NCBI GenBank assembly: GCA_023653785.1
Contig: JAMKCH010056671.1
Coordinates: 33,918-97,917, forward strand
DNA from: Ophioderma brevispina
Taxonomy: Eukaryota > Echinodermata > Ophiuroidea > Amphilepidida > Ophiodermatidae
Direction of reading: 5' to 3'
DNA length: 64,000 bases
Positions 63,301 to 64,000 of the stretch are shown piece after piece. The notes beneath the pieces were generated by a model. That model did not search any database. It was not told the DNA's origin and saw only the letters and a program-made list of their open reading frames with translations. Each line of letters opens with the position of its first letter. Position 1 is the first letter of the stretch. A program made the translations under genes and the position numbers.

Positions 63301-64000
63301 TAGACGAAGAGGGGTGTCAATGTTGACTCTGAGGGTGTCCACTGTATCGCTAATGACAGGGTGCACTGTCAATGGAAAATTGAGAAAAAATATCACTCAG
63401 ATTGTGATTACTCAACAATAATTCAAACTAAATATTTAATTACAATTACATGCATTAGGAGTTATTTTCAACGCGATTGCTTGCAACTCACCAAGACCGG
63501 TGATTCTCAATTGTGCTGTGACTTCATGCACGCCATGTTCATTCTCTGCAGTACAGACATAGGTACCGGCATCCTCTATCCGCACTCCTACCAGGAAAAA
63601 AAACCAAACAAACAAACATTATGGTTTTACATTTCGATAGATAGAATATAGGTAGATAGAAGCCTTCTGATGGCTTGGTTTGCATGATATGCATCTAATA
63701 GGCGCTCGCCTTATAATCCAAAGGTCAGGAGTTCAATTCCCACTTCAGTCACAAAATTGTAATTCAATATTGTTACATTTTAGATTTAAGAGATTGCAAT
63801 GAAAACATCAGAGTCAACAACTGAAGTAGAAAACACTAAATAGCTGCCCTATGATATAATTCAACCAGCTATGGTCCTGGACCATGATTTGAGGGAGGAA
63901 AATCAAATGTCTACGGAACCTACCTTGTAAAAAGAGATTTTCATTTATCACACGAGCATTAGGGGGTAGCCCACTACTGCCTATTCTCCTCCAAGAGACA
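289..64000 (-). CDS. HMCN: Hemicentin-like gene, partial (Ig array, TSP1 repeats, G2F); exons listed separately
   Basis: This one gene runs through the whole window on the minus strand and is cut at both ends. Hemicentins are secreted matrix proteins of basement membranes and cell junctions. The known family order is VWA, many I-set Ig domains, six TSP1 repeats, a G2F barrel and EGF modules. The window shows Ig exons from 64.0 to 20.9 kb, TSP1 exons from 18.2 to 6.8 kb, and G2F exons at 3.5 and 0.3-0.66 kb, in exactly that order. Whole-domain exons join in phase 1, so domains can be duplicated or skipped without frame change. Many exons carry frameshifts, which I read mainly as sequence error because splice sites and key Cys and Trp residues persist. 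Perlecan also has Ig arrays, but it lacks this TSP1-G2F order. Assignment to the hemicentin family is firm; which paralogue it is stays open. Confidence 0.9.
661..3415. other. Intron between the two G2F exons
   Basis: AT-rich sequence with no coding signal I can support. A GC-richer patch lies at about 1245-1340. Nothing else recognised. Confidence 0.5.
3416..3552 (-). CDS. HMCN: G2F beta-barrel, middle exon
   Basis: Reads QLISLIAPNILESASESGG followed by ANGYTLTNGYFQIETQV, the middle strands of the hemicentin G2F domain. One missing base just after ETQV puts the expected AFASG end out of frame. The acceptor is TTCCAG and the donor ATCAG|GTATC. The split Gly codon joins the next exon's GETLRM exactly as in the family. 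The exon coding the first G2F strands should lie between here and 6836, and I could not find it. Confidence 0.85.
3855..4005. repeat. Dispersed repeat, copy 1
   Basis: Shares a run of matching blocks (AACGG, GAAATGTCGG, GATGGGG, CAATTCTTTAAAACA) with 34740-34940 in the same order and spacing. Nature unknown; probably an old interspersed element. Confidence 0.55.
4696..5199. mobile_element. TTAA-flanked MITE (piggyBac-type)
   Basis: A 504-bp non-coding element has TTAA at both ends (4696-4699 and 5196-5199). Its imperfect terminal inverted repeats read TTAAAGAGACACTGGCAC on the left and TTAAAAGCAGCACTGGCAC on the right. Partial relatives occur near 62640-62990 in opposite orientation. TTAA target sites are characteristic of piggyBac-superfamily elements. 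There is no transposase. Confidence 0.65.
5851..5890. repeat. Short inverted repeat (hairpin)
   Basis: Arms AATGGTTCTTCAGGTGA and TCGCCTGAAGAACCATT pair over 17 positions with one G-T, around a six-base loop. It lies in an intron. Function unknown. Confidence 0.75.
6836..7010 (-). CDS. HMCN: TSP1 repeat, last in the array, frameshifted
   Basis: After a TAG acceptor the exon reads GDGGWSAF, then in shifted frames ETFNRQIRE and PLGGGNKCFGNSILQRACGG, the Trp-start, Arg-layer and C-terminal Cys spacing of a TSP1 repeat. The donor is CTTG|GTAAGC in phase 1. The middle Trp-Cys block is corrupted. This is the TSP1 nearest the G2F exons. Confidence 0.75.
7608..8340. repeat. Tandem repeat, about 170-bp unit, four or so copies, with poly-T expansion
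   Basis: Each unit has CCAAATGTTGAC, a CTACCCCCTGA-CAGACC segment, GTAGTAGGGG and CTCTAGCTCATCTAGA. Units begin near 7608, 7780, 7942 and 8112, with a partial one at 8338. The fourth is swollen by a near-pure T tract at about 8130-8205. Confidence 0.75.
8728..8753. repeat. Poly-C tract
   Basis: An almost pure C run in the intron. The flanks (CGGATAAAAAT, ATTTTTATCC) form an imperfect inverted repeat around it. The proline-rich frame across it is not a gene. Confidence 0.7.
8754..9870. other. Intron, no clear feature
   Basis: Nothing supported. A donor-like exon-sized open piece near 9490-9550 was considered and set aside. Confidence 0.4.
9871..10052 (-). CDS. HMCN: TSP1 repeat, one or two frameshifts
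   Basis: After the CACACAG acceptor it reads VHGGWSTWEDWSHCSAVC and DGGIQKRYQ, a textbook TSP1 opening with W-x-x-W-x-x-W and two Cys. A shift follows (RCSI in one frame, YPRNGGRYS in another), and the repeat ends with EEPC. The 3' boundary near ATTG|GTTTTC is weak. TSP1 repeats carry layered Trp and Arg side chains and sites for C-mannosylation and O-fucosylation. Confidence 0.85.
10053..11271. other. Intron between TSP1 exons
   Basis: No coding signal. It contains a G-rich run at 10902-10918 and AT-rich low-complexity sequence. Confidence 0.5.
11272..11442 (-). CDS. HMCN: TSP1 repeat, frameshifted
   Basis: Reads DGNWSPWAPWTMCSKSCEGG and RKTRTRT, then in another frame HCNNPAPQYNAGH and finally NLKACPG before the GTAGCT donor in phase 1. 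The acceptor is not a clean AG (TAACG before the expected start), consistent with a local indel. The W-W-W, CSxSC and CNNPAP motifs make the TSP1 call firm. Confidence 0.85.
11580..11960. repeat. Candidate interspersed repeat
   Basis: GC-richer than its surroundings. The string CCCGCTAGTTGAG occurs twice, near 11611 and 11819, each in a GC-rich context. Family not recognised. Confidence 0.35.
12306..12480. repeat. Polypyrimidine (CT-rich) tract
   Basis: About 175 bp of nearly pure C and T on the plus strand. It produces proline/serine-rich open frames on one strand and glycine/glutamate-rich frames on the other that are artefacts of composition. It lies about 55 bp downstream of a TSP1 donor. 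Confidence 0.8.
12535..12701 (-). CDS. HMCN: TSP1 repeat, frameshifted
   Basis: The TATAG acceptor is followed by VDCSWSAWQDWHHCITTC. A shifted frame then gives ENQFRYLDGDNPTPSS, and the exon ends EEECPG before the GTCTGT donor in phase 1. The expected Gly after VD reads as Cys. The three Trp and paired Cys identify a TSP1 repeat. Confidence 0.8.
12702..13308. other. Intron, nothing recognised
   Basis: AT-rich, without repeats or coding signal that I can support. Confidence 0.5.
13309..13472 (-). CDS. HMCN: TSP1 repeat, frameshifted
   Basis: After the TATAG acceptor it reads VNGRYGEWSPWEECRH, then in another frame DRGLRTRMREGPSPPQ, and closes with AVATCDSFTPCPK before the strong GTAAGT donor. 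The order W-x-x-W-x-x-C, R-layer and C-x5-C is that of TSP1. One or more indels separate the three blocks. Confidence 0.85.
13844..14745. repeat. Three tandem copies of a 300-bp unit
   Basis: Copies start with GTGACAGG at 13844, 14144 and 14447. They share AAGCCTTCCACAAGGCTATG, CTCTTTCAAGGGAAGTACC and CCATGGAC in the same positions. Differences are mostly single-base indels. Intronic and non-coding. Confidence 0.88.
15264..15304. repeat. Perfect 17-bp inverted repeat
   Basis: GATGGCTTCTCAAATGA at 15264-15280 is matched exactly by its reverse complement at 15288-15304, with a 7-base loop. The segment CATCTCAAAA and TGACCTAA following it reappears near 37100-37190 on the other strand, which suggests a foldback element family. 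Confidence 0.8.
16125..17757. repeat. 1.6-kb direct duplication, copy 1
   Basis: Matches 17758-19408 along its whole length, from CTCTCATATGCCC to TTCAGCACAAA, with a TSP1 exon at the same relative position. This copy has the intact exon. Confidence 0.9.
16435..16605 (-). CDS. HMCN: TSP1 repeat, fully intact
   Basis: This is the only TSP1 exon here with no break. It reads VHGKWSNWEDWGACSKSC, then GKGTQRRTRHCNSPAPANNG, then RQCAGGVHESRPCEVAMCP, giving all six Cys and three Trp of a canonical repeat. The CATCAG acceptor and GTAAGT donor are both phase 1. The exon lies inside the first copy of a 1.6-kb direct duplication. Confidence 0.95.
17758..19408. repeat. 1.6-kb direct duplication, copy 2
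   Basis: Matches copy 1 with many single-base indels and some substitutions. Blocks of over 90 bp are unchanged, for example around the AGAAGTGGGAATGAAAAAGT segment. It carries the frameshifted TSP1 exon. Confidence 0.9.
18072..18238 (-). CDS. HMCN: TSP1 repeat, duplicate copy with frameshifts
   Basis: This is a near copy of the intact TSP1 exon at 16435-16605, sharing VHGKWSNWEDWG and KSCGKGTQRR but broken by several indels and ending at GTAATT instead of GTAAGT. It sits in the second copy of a 1.6-kb direct duplication. If real it would be the first TSP1 of the array and a seventh repeat. It may instead be an assembly duplicate (see findings). Confidence 0.6.
19409..20940. other. Intron between the Ig array and the TSP1 array
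   Basis: No exon recognised here, although the 3' half of the last Ig domain would be expected. No repeat identified. Confidence 0.4.
20941..21047 (-). CDS. HMCN: Ig domain, 5' half exon
   Basis: After CACCAG the exon reads APLFTVEPERLTVIVEA, a typical N-terminal I-set strand, then in a shifted frame CMVSGEPE, the first Ig Cys followed by the GxP turn. The exon stops before the Trp strand at a GTTAGT donor. I did not find the matching 3' half between here and the first TSP1 exon. Confidence 0.6.
21343..21429 (-). CDS. HMCN: Ig domain, 3' half exon
   Basis: Begins ADTGEYMCKA, the D-x-G-x-Y-x-C motif of the Ig F strand, then shifts to SNAIGK. It starts in phase 1 after a TAG acceptor and ends at GTAAGT. 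It completes the Ig begun at 22196-22390, whose last readable strand is LAIIRPTTG. Confidence 0.7.
22196..22390 (-). CDS. HMCN: Ig domain, 5' half exon
   Basis: The CACACAG acceptor is followed by VPTRIVRRTPNVGREQ and VLDCLAEGDPPPQRVW, giving the first Ig Cys, the G-x-P-P-P turn and the Trp strand. A shift follows, then KNGRQVTLNNRVQPR. The donor GTGAGT is strong. The domain continues in 21343-21429. Confidence 0.8.
22693..22961. mobile_element. hAT-like MITE with target-site duplication, copy 1
   Basis: The element begins CAGGCCCGTACGCAGG and ends CTCGTACGGCCCTG, which are terminal inverted repeats. ATGTACT flanks it on both sides (22686-22692 and 22962-22968). The interior is non-coding and repeats TCCACTTTTT motifs. 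About 270 bp with no transposase, so it would need enzyme supplied elsewhere. Confidence 0.8.
23710..23825 (-). CDS. HMCN: Ig domain, 5' half exon, frameshifted
   Basis: The readable core is GIPVPEIQWFINGSAIPS, the proline turn and conserved Trp strand of an I-set Ig, ending in phase 1 at a GTAAGT donor. The first strands and first Cys are obscured by indels. No 3' half was found between this exon and 22390. Confidence 0.65.
23845..24645. repeat. Minisatellite, about 55-bp unit, some 14 degenerate copies
   Basis: The recurring core is CATTGCAAGAAATTGACTTT, followed by TGTTGTTGATGCTGT and TTTTAACGT. Copies vary by many single-base indels. The array fills most of the intron between the Ig half exons at 23825 and 24756. 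Confidence 0.85.
24756..24837 (-). CDS. HMCN: Ig domain, 3' half exon
   Basis: After a TAG acceptor the fragments MSGLYVCT and FNTVGRIIQGIT lie in neighbouring frames, giving the F and G strands of an Ig with its second Cys. The first bases (G|GA GTC AGA) parallel those of the split Ig at 63587. It completes the Ig begun at 25744-25968. Confidence 0.65.
24838..25743. other. Intron inside a split Ig domain
   Basis: Nothing recognised apart from T- and A-rich low-complexity sequence. Confidence 0.4.
25744..25968 (-). CDS. HMCN: Ig domain, 5' half exon, frameshifted
   Basis: Opens VPPT after TTGCAG, then in shifted frames PSIEPDVARPVNG, VQGYPAPLWTWHK and YGITEVLHIGG before a GTAATT donor. The GYPAPxWxWHK block is the Cys-turn-Trp region of an I-set Ig, although the first Cys itself is not readable. 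The LHIGG end would join GVR of exon 24756-24837. Confidence 0.7.
26024..26960. repeat. 937-bp direct duplication, copy 1
   Basis: I see no difference from 27345-28281, offset 1321 bp, while the sequence just outside both copies has diverged. It contains a LINE-derived fragment. Confidence 0.9.
26444..26878 (+). pseudogene. Non-LTR retrotransposon 3' coding remnant
   Basis: The 144-residue frame contains RPWNSLSPAIKR, then CLFQKLLKHR. This resembles the R-x-W-N-x-L-P end of the reverse-transcriptase ORF of CR1/jockey-type LINEs. No catalytic domain remains upstream, so this is a 5'-truncated dead copy on the strand opposite to the host gene. Confidence 0.6.
26961..27344. repeat. Spacer between the duplicated blocks, with a possible LINE tail
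   Basis: Contains AATCCGG, a C run, GTGTAGCGGGGACAAAACC and GGATTT, then (ACTA)n-like sequence. This looks like the end of a retroelement. The small frame across it has no recognised family. Confidence 0.35.
27345..28281. repeat. 937-bp direct duplication, copy 2
   Basis: Matches 26024-26960 without a difference that I can see. The flanks differ on both sides. Confidence 0.9.
27765..28199 (+). pseudogene. Non-LTR retrotransposon 3' coding remnant, second copy
   Basis: Same 144-residue frame as at 26444-26878, duplicated with the surrounding block. Confidence 0.6.
28282..29002. other. Intron, nothing recognised
   Basis: No coding signal or repeat that I can support. Confidence 0.4.
29003..29275 (-). 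CDS. HMCN: Ig domain exon, intact
   Basis: One open exon reads VPPSIPVKRQTYTV, LECKATGVPPPVIRWMKNG and EEDAGMFVCLARN, with both Ig Cys, the Trp and the D-x-G-x-x-x-C motif of an I-set domain. The acceptor is CAG. The donor G|GTTGGT is phase 1 but weak. Confidence 0.92.
29276..30233. other. Intron between two intact Ig exons
   Basis: Low-GC sequence. Nothing recognised on either strand. Confidence 0.5.
30234..30506 (-). CDS. HMCN: Ig domain exon, intact
   Basis: Reads VPPTISQVDNQKRSTVV, LPCDAVGRPTPSIIWMKEN and SHSGRYICVARNSVD, then LQLEVQG at a phase-1 junction. All I-set landmarks are present without a break. The donor GTTTGT is non-optimal. Confidence 0.93.
31105..31610 (+). mobile_element. 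tRNA-Leu/Ser-headed SINE candidate
   Basis: Opens GGCGAGGTGGCCGAGCGG then TCTAAGGC, a strong class II tRNA D-arm and A box. A B-box-like GGTTCGAGCCC sits near 31173. The acceptor stem has no 3' partner and the T stem pairs poorly, so it is not a working tRNA. A non-tRNA body follows, ending near a TGATTATGATTAG stretch. The body boundary is a guess. Confidence 0.45.
31985..32190. repeat. CT-rich tract
   Basis: Mostly CCCTCC and CTCT runs on the plus strand. Composition only; no gene. Confidence 0.75.
32267..32398 (-). CDS. HMCN: Ig domain, 3' half exon, frameshifted
   Basis: Fragments STGSLL, IPDEVTVST, YMKCMS (one base out of frame) and NMSKEIASRTVQG fit the E, F and G strands of an Ig domain. 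The start after TTACAG and the phase-1 end (TVQG before GTGTGC) match other exons. It probably completes the Ig begun at 33826-33983. An independent exon is possible because it also reads VP at its start. Confidence 0.55.
33372..33660 (-). mobile_element. SINE with tRNA-Glu-like head and ATT-rich tail
   Basis: On the minus strand the head reads GGTGGCTGGTGTAATG, CCTTTCACC (anticodon loop with TTC) and GGCCTGGGTTCATCCC (B box). The far end reads AGCGTTATAGAGATTAAATA, then TTATTATTA, a tail style shared by many aquatic-animal SINEs. A similar tail stands alone at 59030-59110. Confidence 0.65.
33826..33983 (-). CDS. HMCN: Ig domain, 5' half exon, frameshifted
   Basis: After TTTTAG it reads VPPFIQRSCPNTVTKTQTG, then VRLEV and, shifted, KIIWKGRKDG, which is the Trp strand. 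The first Cys is not clear. The donor is GCAAG|GTATTT. The exon is too short for a whole domain. Confidence 0.6.
34156..34739. mobile_element. TTAA-flanked MITE (piggyBac-type), 584 bp
   Basis: TTAA lies at both ends (34156-34159 and 34736-34739). Terminal inverted repeats are AGGGAATTAGCAGCGAT and, from the right, GGGATTAGCAGCGAT. The interior is non-coding. It sits directly beside the dispersed repeat at 34740. Confidence 0.72.
34740..34940. repeat. Dispersed repeat, copy 2
   Basis: Related in order and spacing to 3855-4005. Begins at the right TTAA of the MITE. Confidence 0.55.
35072..35357 (-). CDS. HMCN: Ig domain exon, frameshifted
   Basis: Readable blocks are TPNIDDEQPRNIRSTF, TITWYKNGRQ, SFIDADGTSLKIRNANLG, SGSYRCV and NSTKLFNVKF, in order but in different frames. 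They give the Trp strand, the E strand and the second Cys of an I-set domain. It ends at GTAAGT. Confidence 0.8.
35506..35809 (-). CDS. HMCN: Ig domain exon, frameshifted
   Basis: Opens VPPIIDGVIPDEGPRLPLS and reaches ETIKLPCQASGNPP in one frame, then shifts to IIAWYKDGNRVH, DSKILTIRRAE, YICTGAMSSVGNATK and HVNG. Both Cys and the Trp are present. The donor G|GTGAGT is strong and phase 1. Only about 150 bp of intron separates this exon from the next one in the transcript. Confidence 0.85.
36081..36300. mobile_element. hAT-like MITE of the CAGTG-GCGTAG type
   Basis: The left end reads AGTAGGGCGTAGCCAGCC and the right end CACCTGCTACGACACTG, imperfect inverted repeats of about 17 bp. G-rich (GAGGGGGCAA) and C-rich (TGCCCCCC) segments lie just inside. 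This is the layout of short hAT-type elements common in marine invertebrates. Target duplication not clear. Confidence 0.55.
36674..36963 (-). CDS. HMCN: Ig domain exon, frameshifted
   Basis: Reads VKPLELVPYLTEPLSW, VVNAVPPANISWFKDNMLL and NPEGSLIF, then in another frame LYIPKVQVGDSWAVYCFAFN and VNSTR, and ends LMAIGLQG at GTGAGC. The first Ig Cys appears replaced (LSWSAEV), while the second Cys is present. Confidence 0.8.
37130..37190. repeat. Palindrome related to the 15264 inverted repeat
   Basis: TTTTGAGAAG-CC-TTCTCAAAA forms a tight palindrome. The neighbouring GAGATGGCC and TTAGGTCAGGGG match, in reverse orientation, the sequence after the inverted repeat at 15264-15304. Confidence 0.5.
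38046..38198. repeat. Long foldback element (near-palindrome of about 150 bp)
   Basis: The left arm has TCTGTATCA, TGTGCTTTATTTTATGAATG and GAATAAACACATG. The right arm has their reverse complements in reverse order, with a few indels. An inner pair, GTGCAAGCATATAATG and CATTATACCTTTGCAC, continues the stem almost to the centre. Confidence 0.82.
38314..38569 (-). CDS. HMCN: Ig domain exon, frameshifted
   Basis: Reads HSPHTPDALSTPNSGEDIRL and PCPAVGTPPPEIRWS, then in a shifted frame KNNQQWIIARQMEPNETLVI and QDPNDSGDYMW. The first Cys, the turn, the Trp and the D-S-G-x-Y motif are clear. The second Cys reads as Trp because of an indel. The acceptor is AAG rather than CAG or TAG. Confidence 0.78.
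38990..39050 (+). repeat. tRNA-Thr-like fragment
   Basis: GCTAAGTTTGTTAGAGC resembles a D-arm, GTGCTAGTAATAC an AGT anticodon region and GTTGGTTTGAATTC a T-arm. The stems pair poorly and the acceptor stem is absent, so it is a SINE head or tRNA pseudogene. Confidence 0.45.
39705..39849. repeat. Short element with inverted ends
   Basis: TGACGAACAGCGTGG at the left is mirrored by GTGTGTTCGTCA at the right, over about 145 bp that are CpG-richer than the surroundings. Possibly a MITE; no target duplication seen. Confidence 0.4.
40495..40578. repeat. Short tandem repeat, about 26-bp unit
   Basis: Three units built from TTTGCCTTTTGGGG and TTTGCTTTG in a TTTTG-rich context. Confidence 0.75.
41073..41335 (-). 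CDS. HMCN: Ig domain exon, frameshifted
   Basis: Reads VEPTIQDKFRETSQWLSQS and IAIDCRAAGS, then PVPVIQWEKNFQAIPVN, then SITSGALFINSTRIGDSGEY followed by MCVASN. Three frames are needed for one continuous I-set domain. It ends near a GTAAAG donor. Confidence 0.85.
41640..41919. mobile_element. hAT-like MITE, copy 2, left end damaged
   Basis: The interior matches the copies at 22693 and 45239 (AAAAGGGGCAAA, TCCACTTTTTGC, GGTAGGTCCA). The right end reads CCTTGCGTACGGCATG. The left terminal repeat is not recognisable. Confidence 0.65.
42070..42236. mobile_element. MITE-like element with 30-bp inverted ends
   Basis: ACTCTATACTTTGTCTCG-TCTGAAGTATG at the left matches, in reverse complement, GCTACTTCAGA-CTTCGAGATGGACAGAGTATAGT at the right. 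The interior is CpG-rich. Family unknown. Confidence 0.55.
42653..42929 (-). CDS. HMCN: Ig domain exon, frameshifted
   Basis: Begins VVPHILDSEDLTITAMQYDS and LPLPCDPRQNPQPWINLAE, then in other frames WQKDG and NRYMNSRVQLEIAQVRLQTS, GIYICHATNIVG and YTLVVNG. The 3' junction reads G|GGAGTT where a phase-1 GTGAGT is expected, so one base is probably missing at the donor. Confidence 0.82.
42930..44093. other. Intron with simple tracts
   Basis: A (CA)-rich stretch near 43170-43205, several A and T runs at 43770-43990 and a C run near 44032-44040. No coding signal. Confidence 0.5.
44094..44384 (-). CDS. HMCN: Ig domain exon, heavily frameshifted
   Basis: Blocks VPQINRNDTKNDSP, IALECRLT, HSWFTGLTDPTG, VTPEDAGEYA and STAAGNTTK occur in order. 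They carry the first Cys, a Trp strand and the E-D-A-G-x-Y motif. The second Cys is lost to a shift. The acceptor is CATTCAG and the donor G|GTAAGA, both phase 1. Confidence 0.75.
45239..45494. mobile_element. hAT-like MITE with perfect 8-bp target duplication, copy 3
   Basis: Starts CAGGCCCGTACGCAGG and ends CTTGCGTACGGCCTG. GTGCTGAC occurs at 45230-45237 and 45495-45502, an 8-bp duplication as expected for hAT transposition. Its edge lies 14 bases from the splice donor of the Ig exon at 45509. Confidence 0.82.
45509..45811 (-). CDS. HMCN: Ig domain exon, frameshifted
   Basis: Blocks PPISFSTPDPNKPTQ, LNGDAIIPC, MYGDPPPHIRWFKNN, RKYTLMPDNS and MDNGRYVCKAYNGGGTATD give both Cys, the Trp and the D-N-G-x-Y motif. 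The acceptor AG is not visible and the start is approximate. The donor GTATGT lies 14 bases from the end of a MITE insertion. Confidence 0.8.
46243..46525 (-). CDS. HMCN: Ig domain exon, frameshifted, 3' end uncertain
   Basis: Starts VAIHQLSTGPTTMTPGSVG and SVILLCESP, then PTVTWEKNGGSP, then LRLSSLQASDRGHYV and GTATRTITLQV in shifted frames. The first Cys, Trp and D-R-G-x-Y motif are readable. The second Cys is obscured. I see no clear donor, so the end is approximate. Confidence 0.72.
46690..46972 (-). CDS. HMCN: Ig domain exon, frameshifted
   Basis: Reads PPTITTQPYEQ, then NVLADHRILIPCHAVGAPPP and RVMWRYEDIPVS, then GSLEILEAAV, LGAGMYTCMAKS and GNEYRVVD. Indels separate the blocks, and an extra T sits right at the acceptor. 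The donor G|GTAAGT is strong and phase 1. Confidence 0.82.
46973..48543. other. Intron, nothing recognised
   Basis: AT-rich, with a T run at about 48271-48296. No exon or repeat supported. Confidence 0.5.
48544..48841 (-). CDS. HMCN: Ig domain exon, frameshifted
   Basis: Begins VRPNIIGENTPRNPVEITVT, loses frame through the first-Cys region, then reads DISWYKDNRPIRNRGAHRY and LWIPDINQADRGIYHCVAF, and ends VVFMG at GTGAGT. The Trp strand and the D-R-G-x-Y-x-C motif identify an Ig domain. Confidence 0.8.
48842..50142. other. Intron with (CA)n tract
   Basis: A (CA)-rich stretch at about 49545-49626. The minus-strand open frame across it is a repeat artefact. Confidence 0.6.
50143..50384 (-). 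CDS. HMCN: Ig domain exon, frameshifted
   Basis: Readable blocks are YKDGNRIHNTRMDYNILKQM and LLISSLQPYDNGLYKCMAI. These are the strand after the Ig Trp, the E strand and the D-N-G-x-Y-x-C motif. The first half is degraded, with DIVVPA as the only fragment there. The acceptor is ACCAG and the donor AAG|GTTGGT. Confidence 0.65.
50885..51130 (-). CDS. HMCN: Probable Ig domain exon, badly degraded
   Basis: The fragment WHKEGRKLQIVDLRMTQKDS followed by G resembles the Trp strand, E strand and D-S-G motif of an Ig domain, and CKPSAEAVG in another frame could be its F-G strands. No clean acceptor or first Cys is visible and the spacing is short, so boundaries are approximate. Its position between two certain Ig exons supports the reading. 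Confidence 0.4.
51332..51612 (-). CDS. HMCN: Ig domain exon, frameshifted
   Basis: Starts IPPVIIQGDEEEEEYNVVRD, then LPCLLTSYPPPVIP and EKKNGNRSHQTIPTTS, then GDVYVCIATNDVGNVTH. Both Cys are readable. One extra base at the acceptor breaks the expected phase. It ends at AAG|GTGGGT. Confidence 0.8.
51613..52783. other. Intron, nothing recognised
   Basis: No coding signal or repeat that I can support on either strand. Confidence 0.4.
52784..53057 (-). CDS. HMCN: Ig domain exon with a single homopolymer frameshift
   Basis: Reads VSPIIEESPDKYTVVVRDP, LHCPATGLPEPRIRWRK, then one base out of frame NGEIIPQTEVRYFITSAGSL and DDDGWYTCEAENPAGTAY, ending LIVHG. The only defect is a seven-A run near 52945 where six would keep the frame. 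The acceptor is CAG and the donor G|GTATGT. Confidence 0.92.
53535..53805. repeat. Minisatellite of about 105-bp unit, first part
   Basis: Repeats of TTCAATCTTTTT, CAACAAGAACAATCATTAA and GTGGATAGAAATCATTG. The array stops at about 53806 and resumes at 54522. Confidence 0.75.
53806..54521. repeat. Insert within the 105-bp minisatellite, with TTTCTTCCAG repeats
   Basis: Contains about nine 10-bp units of TTTCTTCCAG or TTTCTTCCAA at 54315-54405, followed at once by the complementary GGAAGAAGAAACTGGAAGAA, so the stretch can fold back. Similar motifs occur near 53813-53890. It may be a mobile insertion; ends not defined. Confidence 0.5.
54522..54790. repeat. Minisatellite of about 105-bp unit, second part
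   Basis: Continues the array seen at 53535-53805, with TTTTAATCTTTTTGACCC and TCATTAAATCAG units, ending about 50 bp from the donor of the next Ig exon. Confidence 0.75.
54843..55118 (-). CDS. HMCN: Ig domain exon, intact
   Basis: Open exon VPPKIGQGATEVVANVG, VRLQCEADGIPLPKVVWQKD, DADSGDYVCLASNAAG, ending LTVRG at GTAAGT. A complete I-set domain with both Cys, the Trp and the D-S-G-x-Y motif, in phase 1 at both ends. Confidence 0.95.
55738..56545. repeat. 61-bp minisatellite, about 13 copies
   Basis: The unit contains AAAACCTGCCGGGGACATTA, AGTAGCCCCTTGGACCCCTG and CCATTGTGGTTTGGATTGTT. The first three copies are identical. From about 55930 onward copies differ, mostly by single-base indels. 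A 61-bp period shifts frame each copy, so the open frames here are not coding. Confidence 0.92.
56755..57042 (-). CDS. HMCN: Ig domain exon, frameshifted
   Basis: Starts VPPNPDTNTQEFL, then DQTVNIGRSLNLPCEMSGNP, then in shifted frames NYTCNFTATNV, GTVTTTS and DLHVRVL. Both Cys are readable. The Trp strand reads NYVDKR because of an indel. The acceptor CACAG is clean and the donor GTATAG is weak. Confidence 0.78.
57118..57420. repeat. Possible relative of the TTAA MITE ends
   Basis: Starts TTAAAGGACCACTGGTGACA and then TTTGAACATTAGGGCACCCT, similar to the left end of the element at 4696. An opposing GGCCAGTGTC occurs near 57360. Relationship weak. Confidence 0.35.
57421..58480. other. Intron, nothing recognised
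   Basis: No supported exon or repeat. Confidence 0.4.
58481..58772 (-). CDS. HMCN: Ig domain exon: first half intact, second half broken
   Basis: Reads VPPDIVDNTAEYNIVV, LSCQATGFPPPTITWTKDG and IPISENN without error. Below about 58620 the frame breaks repeatedly, and only DIDELPVLL, then PAGVTVKTIN, are recoverable. The donor GTAAGG is kept. The sharp change in quality inside one exon is discussed in the findings. Confidence 0.85.
58860..59110 (+). mobile_element. SINE remnant with ATT-type tail
   Basis: The end reads GAGCGCTATATAAAAGCG, then TATTATTATTGCTATTATTA, a tail shared by many SINEs and by the element at 33372. The upstream body has no clear tRNA head. Confidence 0.45.
59380..59655 (-). 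CDS. HMCN: Ig domain exon, intact
   Basis: Reads VPPSILPGPTDITVKAGES, LLPCVPDGIPEPSISWQKDG and EADTGVYTCLVLNDAGS, ending RLNVQ in phase 1 at GTAAGT. A complete I-set domain. Confidence 0.95.
60160..60590. repeat. Minisatellite, about 27-bp unit, some 16 copies
   Basis: Units read GGATAACAATTAGAAGTG then TACTTTATA with small changes. The array ends within about 20 bp of the splice donor of the intact Ig exon at 60605. Confidence 0.88.
60605..60892 (-). CDS. HMCN: Ig domain exon, intact
   Basis: Reads VPPSFVEDEDIPHIPVLNVT, LPCEVESNPPSAINWIKDG and VDDAGKYTCVATNVAGN, ending IEVHG at G|GTAAAT. A complete I-set domain. A minisatellite lies immediately downstream in the intron. Confidence 0.95.
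60893..61936. other. Intron with (TG)-rich tract
   Basis: A degenerate (TG)n stretch at about 61435-61565. Otherwise nothing recognised. Confidence 0.6.
61937..62209 (-). CDS. HMCN: Ig domain exon, intact
   Basis: Reads VPPTIGSTETRYTVVYRRP, LYCPALGFPLPTIDWLKDG and ETDSGTYTCRVSNSAGS, ending LHVYG at GTAAGT. A complete I-set domain, phase 1 at both ends. Confidence 0.95.
62640..62990. repeat. Partial relative of the 4696 TTAA MITE, inverted
   Basis: Blocks GTTTACCCATAAGG, GTGCACTATTT, CAAATG and GCCAGTGTCTCTTTTAA match the complement of 4696-4880 in order. The left end was not located. Confidence 0.6.
63093..63365 (-). CDS. HMCN: Ig domain exon, intact
   Basis: Reads VHPVISDTVDTLRVNIDTP, LSCDVIMGYPEPSIQWFKG and ISDAGQYSCIASNVVGN, ending LIIQ in phase 1 at GTAAGT. 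A complete I-set domain that follows directly on the split Ig at 63492-64000. Confidence 0.95.
63492..63587 (-). CDS. HMCN: Ig domain, 3' half exon, intact
   Basis: Reads VRIEDAGTYVCTAENEHG and AQLRITGL: F and G strands with the second Ig Cys. It joins the exon at 63924-64000 in phase 1 (the last G of LQG) and ends at GTGAGT. It shows a two-exon Ig layout next to one-exon Ig neighbours. Confidence 0.92.
63665..63755 (+). repeat. tRNA-like fragment
   Basis: Contains GGCTTGGTTTGCATGA, GCGCTCGCCTTATAATCC and a B box AGGAGTTCAATTCCC. The acceptor stem does not pair, so I read it as a SINE head or tRNA pseudogene in the intron of a split Ig domain. Confidence 0.4.
63924..64000 (-). CDS. HMCN: Ig domain, 5' half exon, cut by window end
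   Basis: The visible part reads SWRRIGSSGLPPNARVINEN then LFLQ, the Trp strand to E strand of an Ig domain, ending in phase 1 at GTAGGT. The first strands and first Cys lie beyond base 64000. The SGLPPxARV style recalls perlecan-type Ig domains. Confidence 0.88.
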
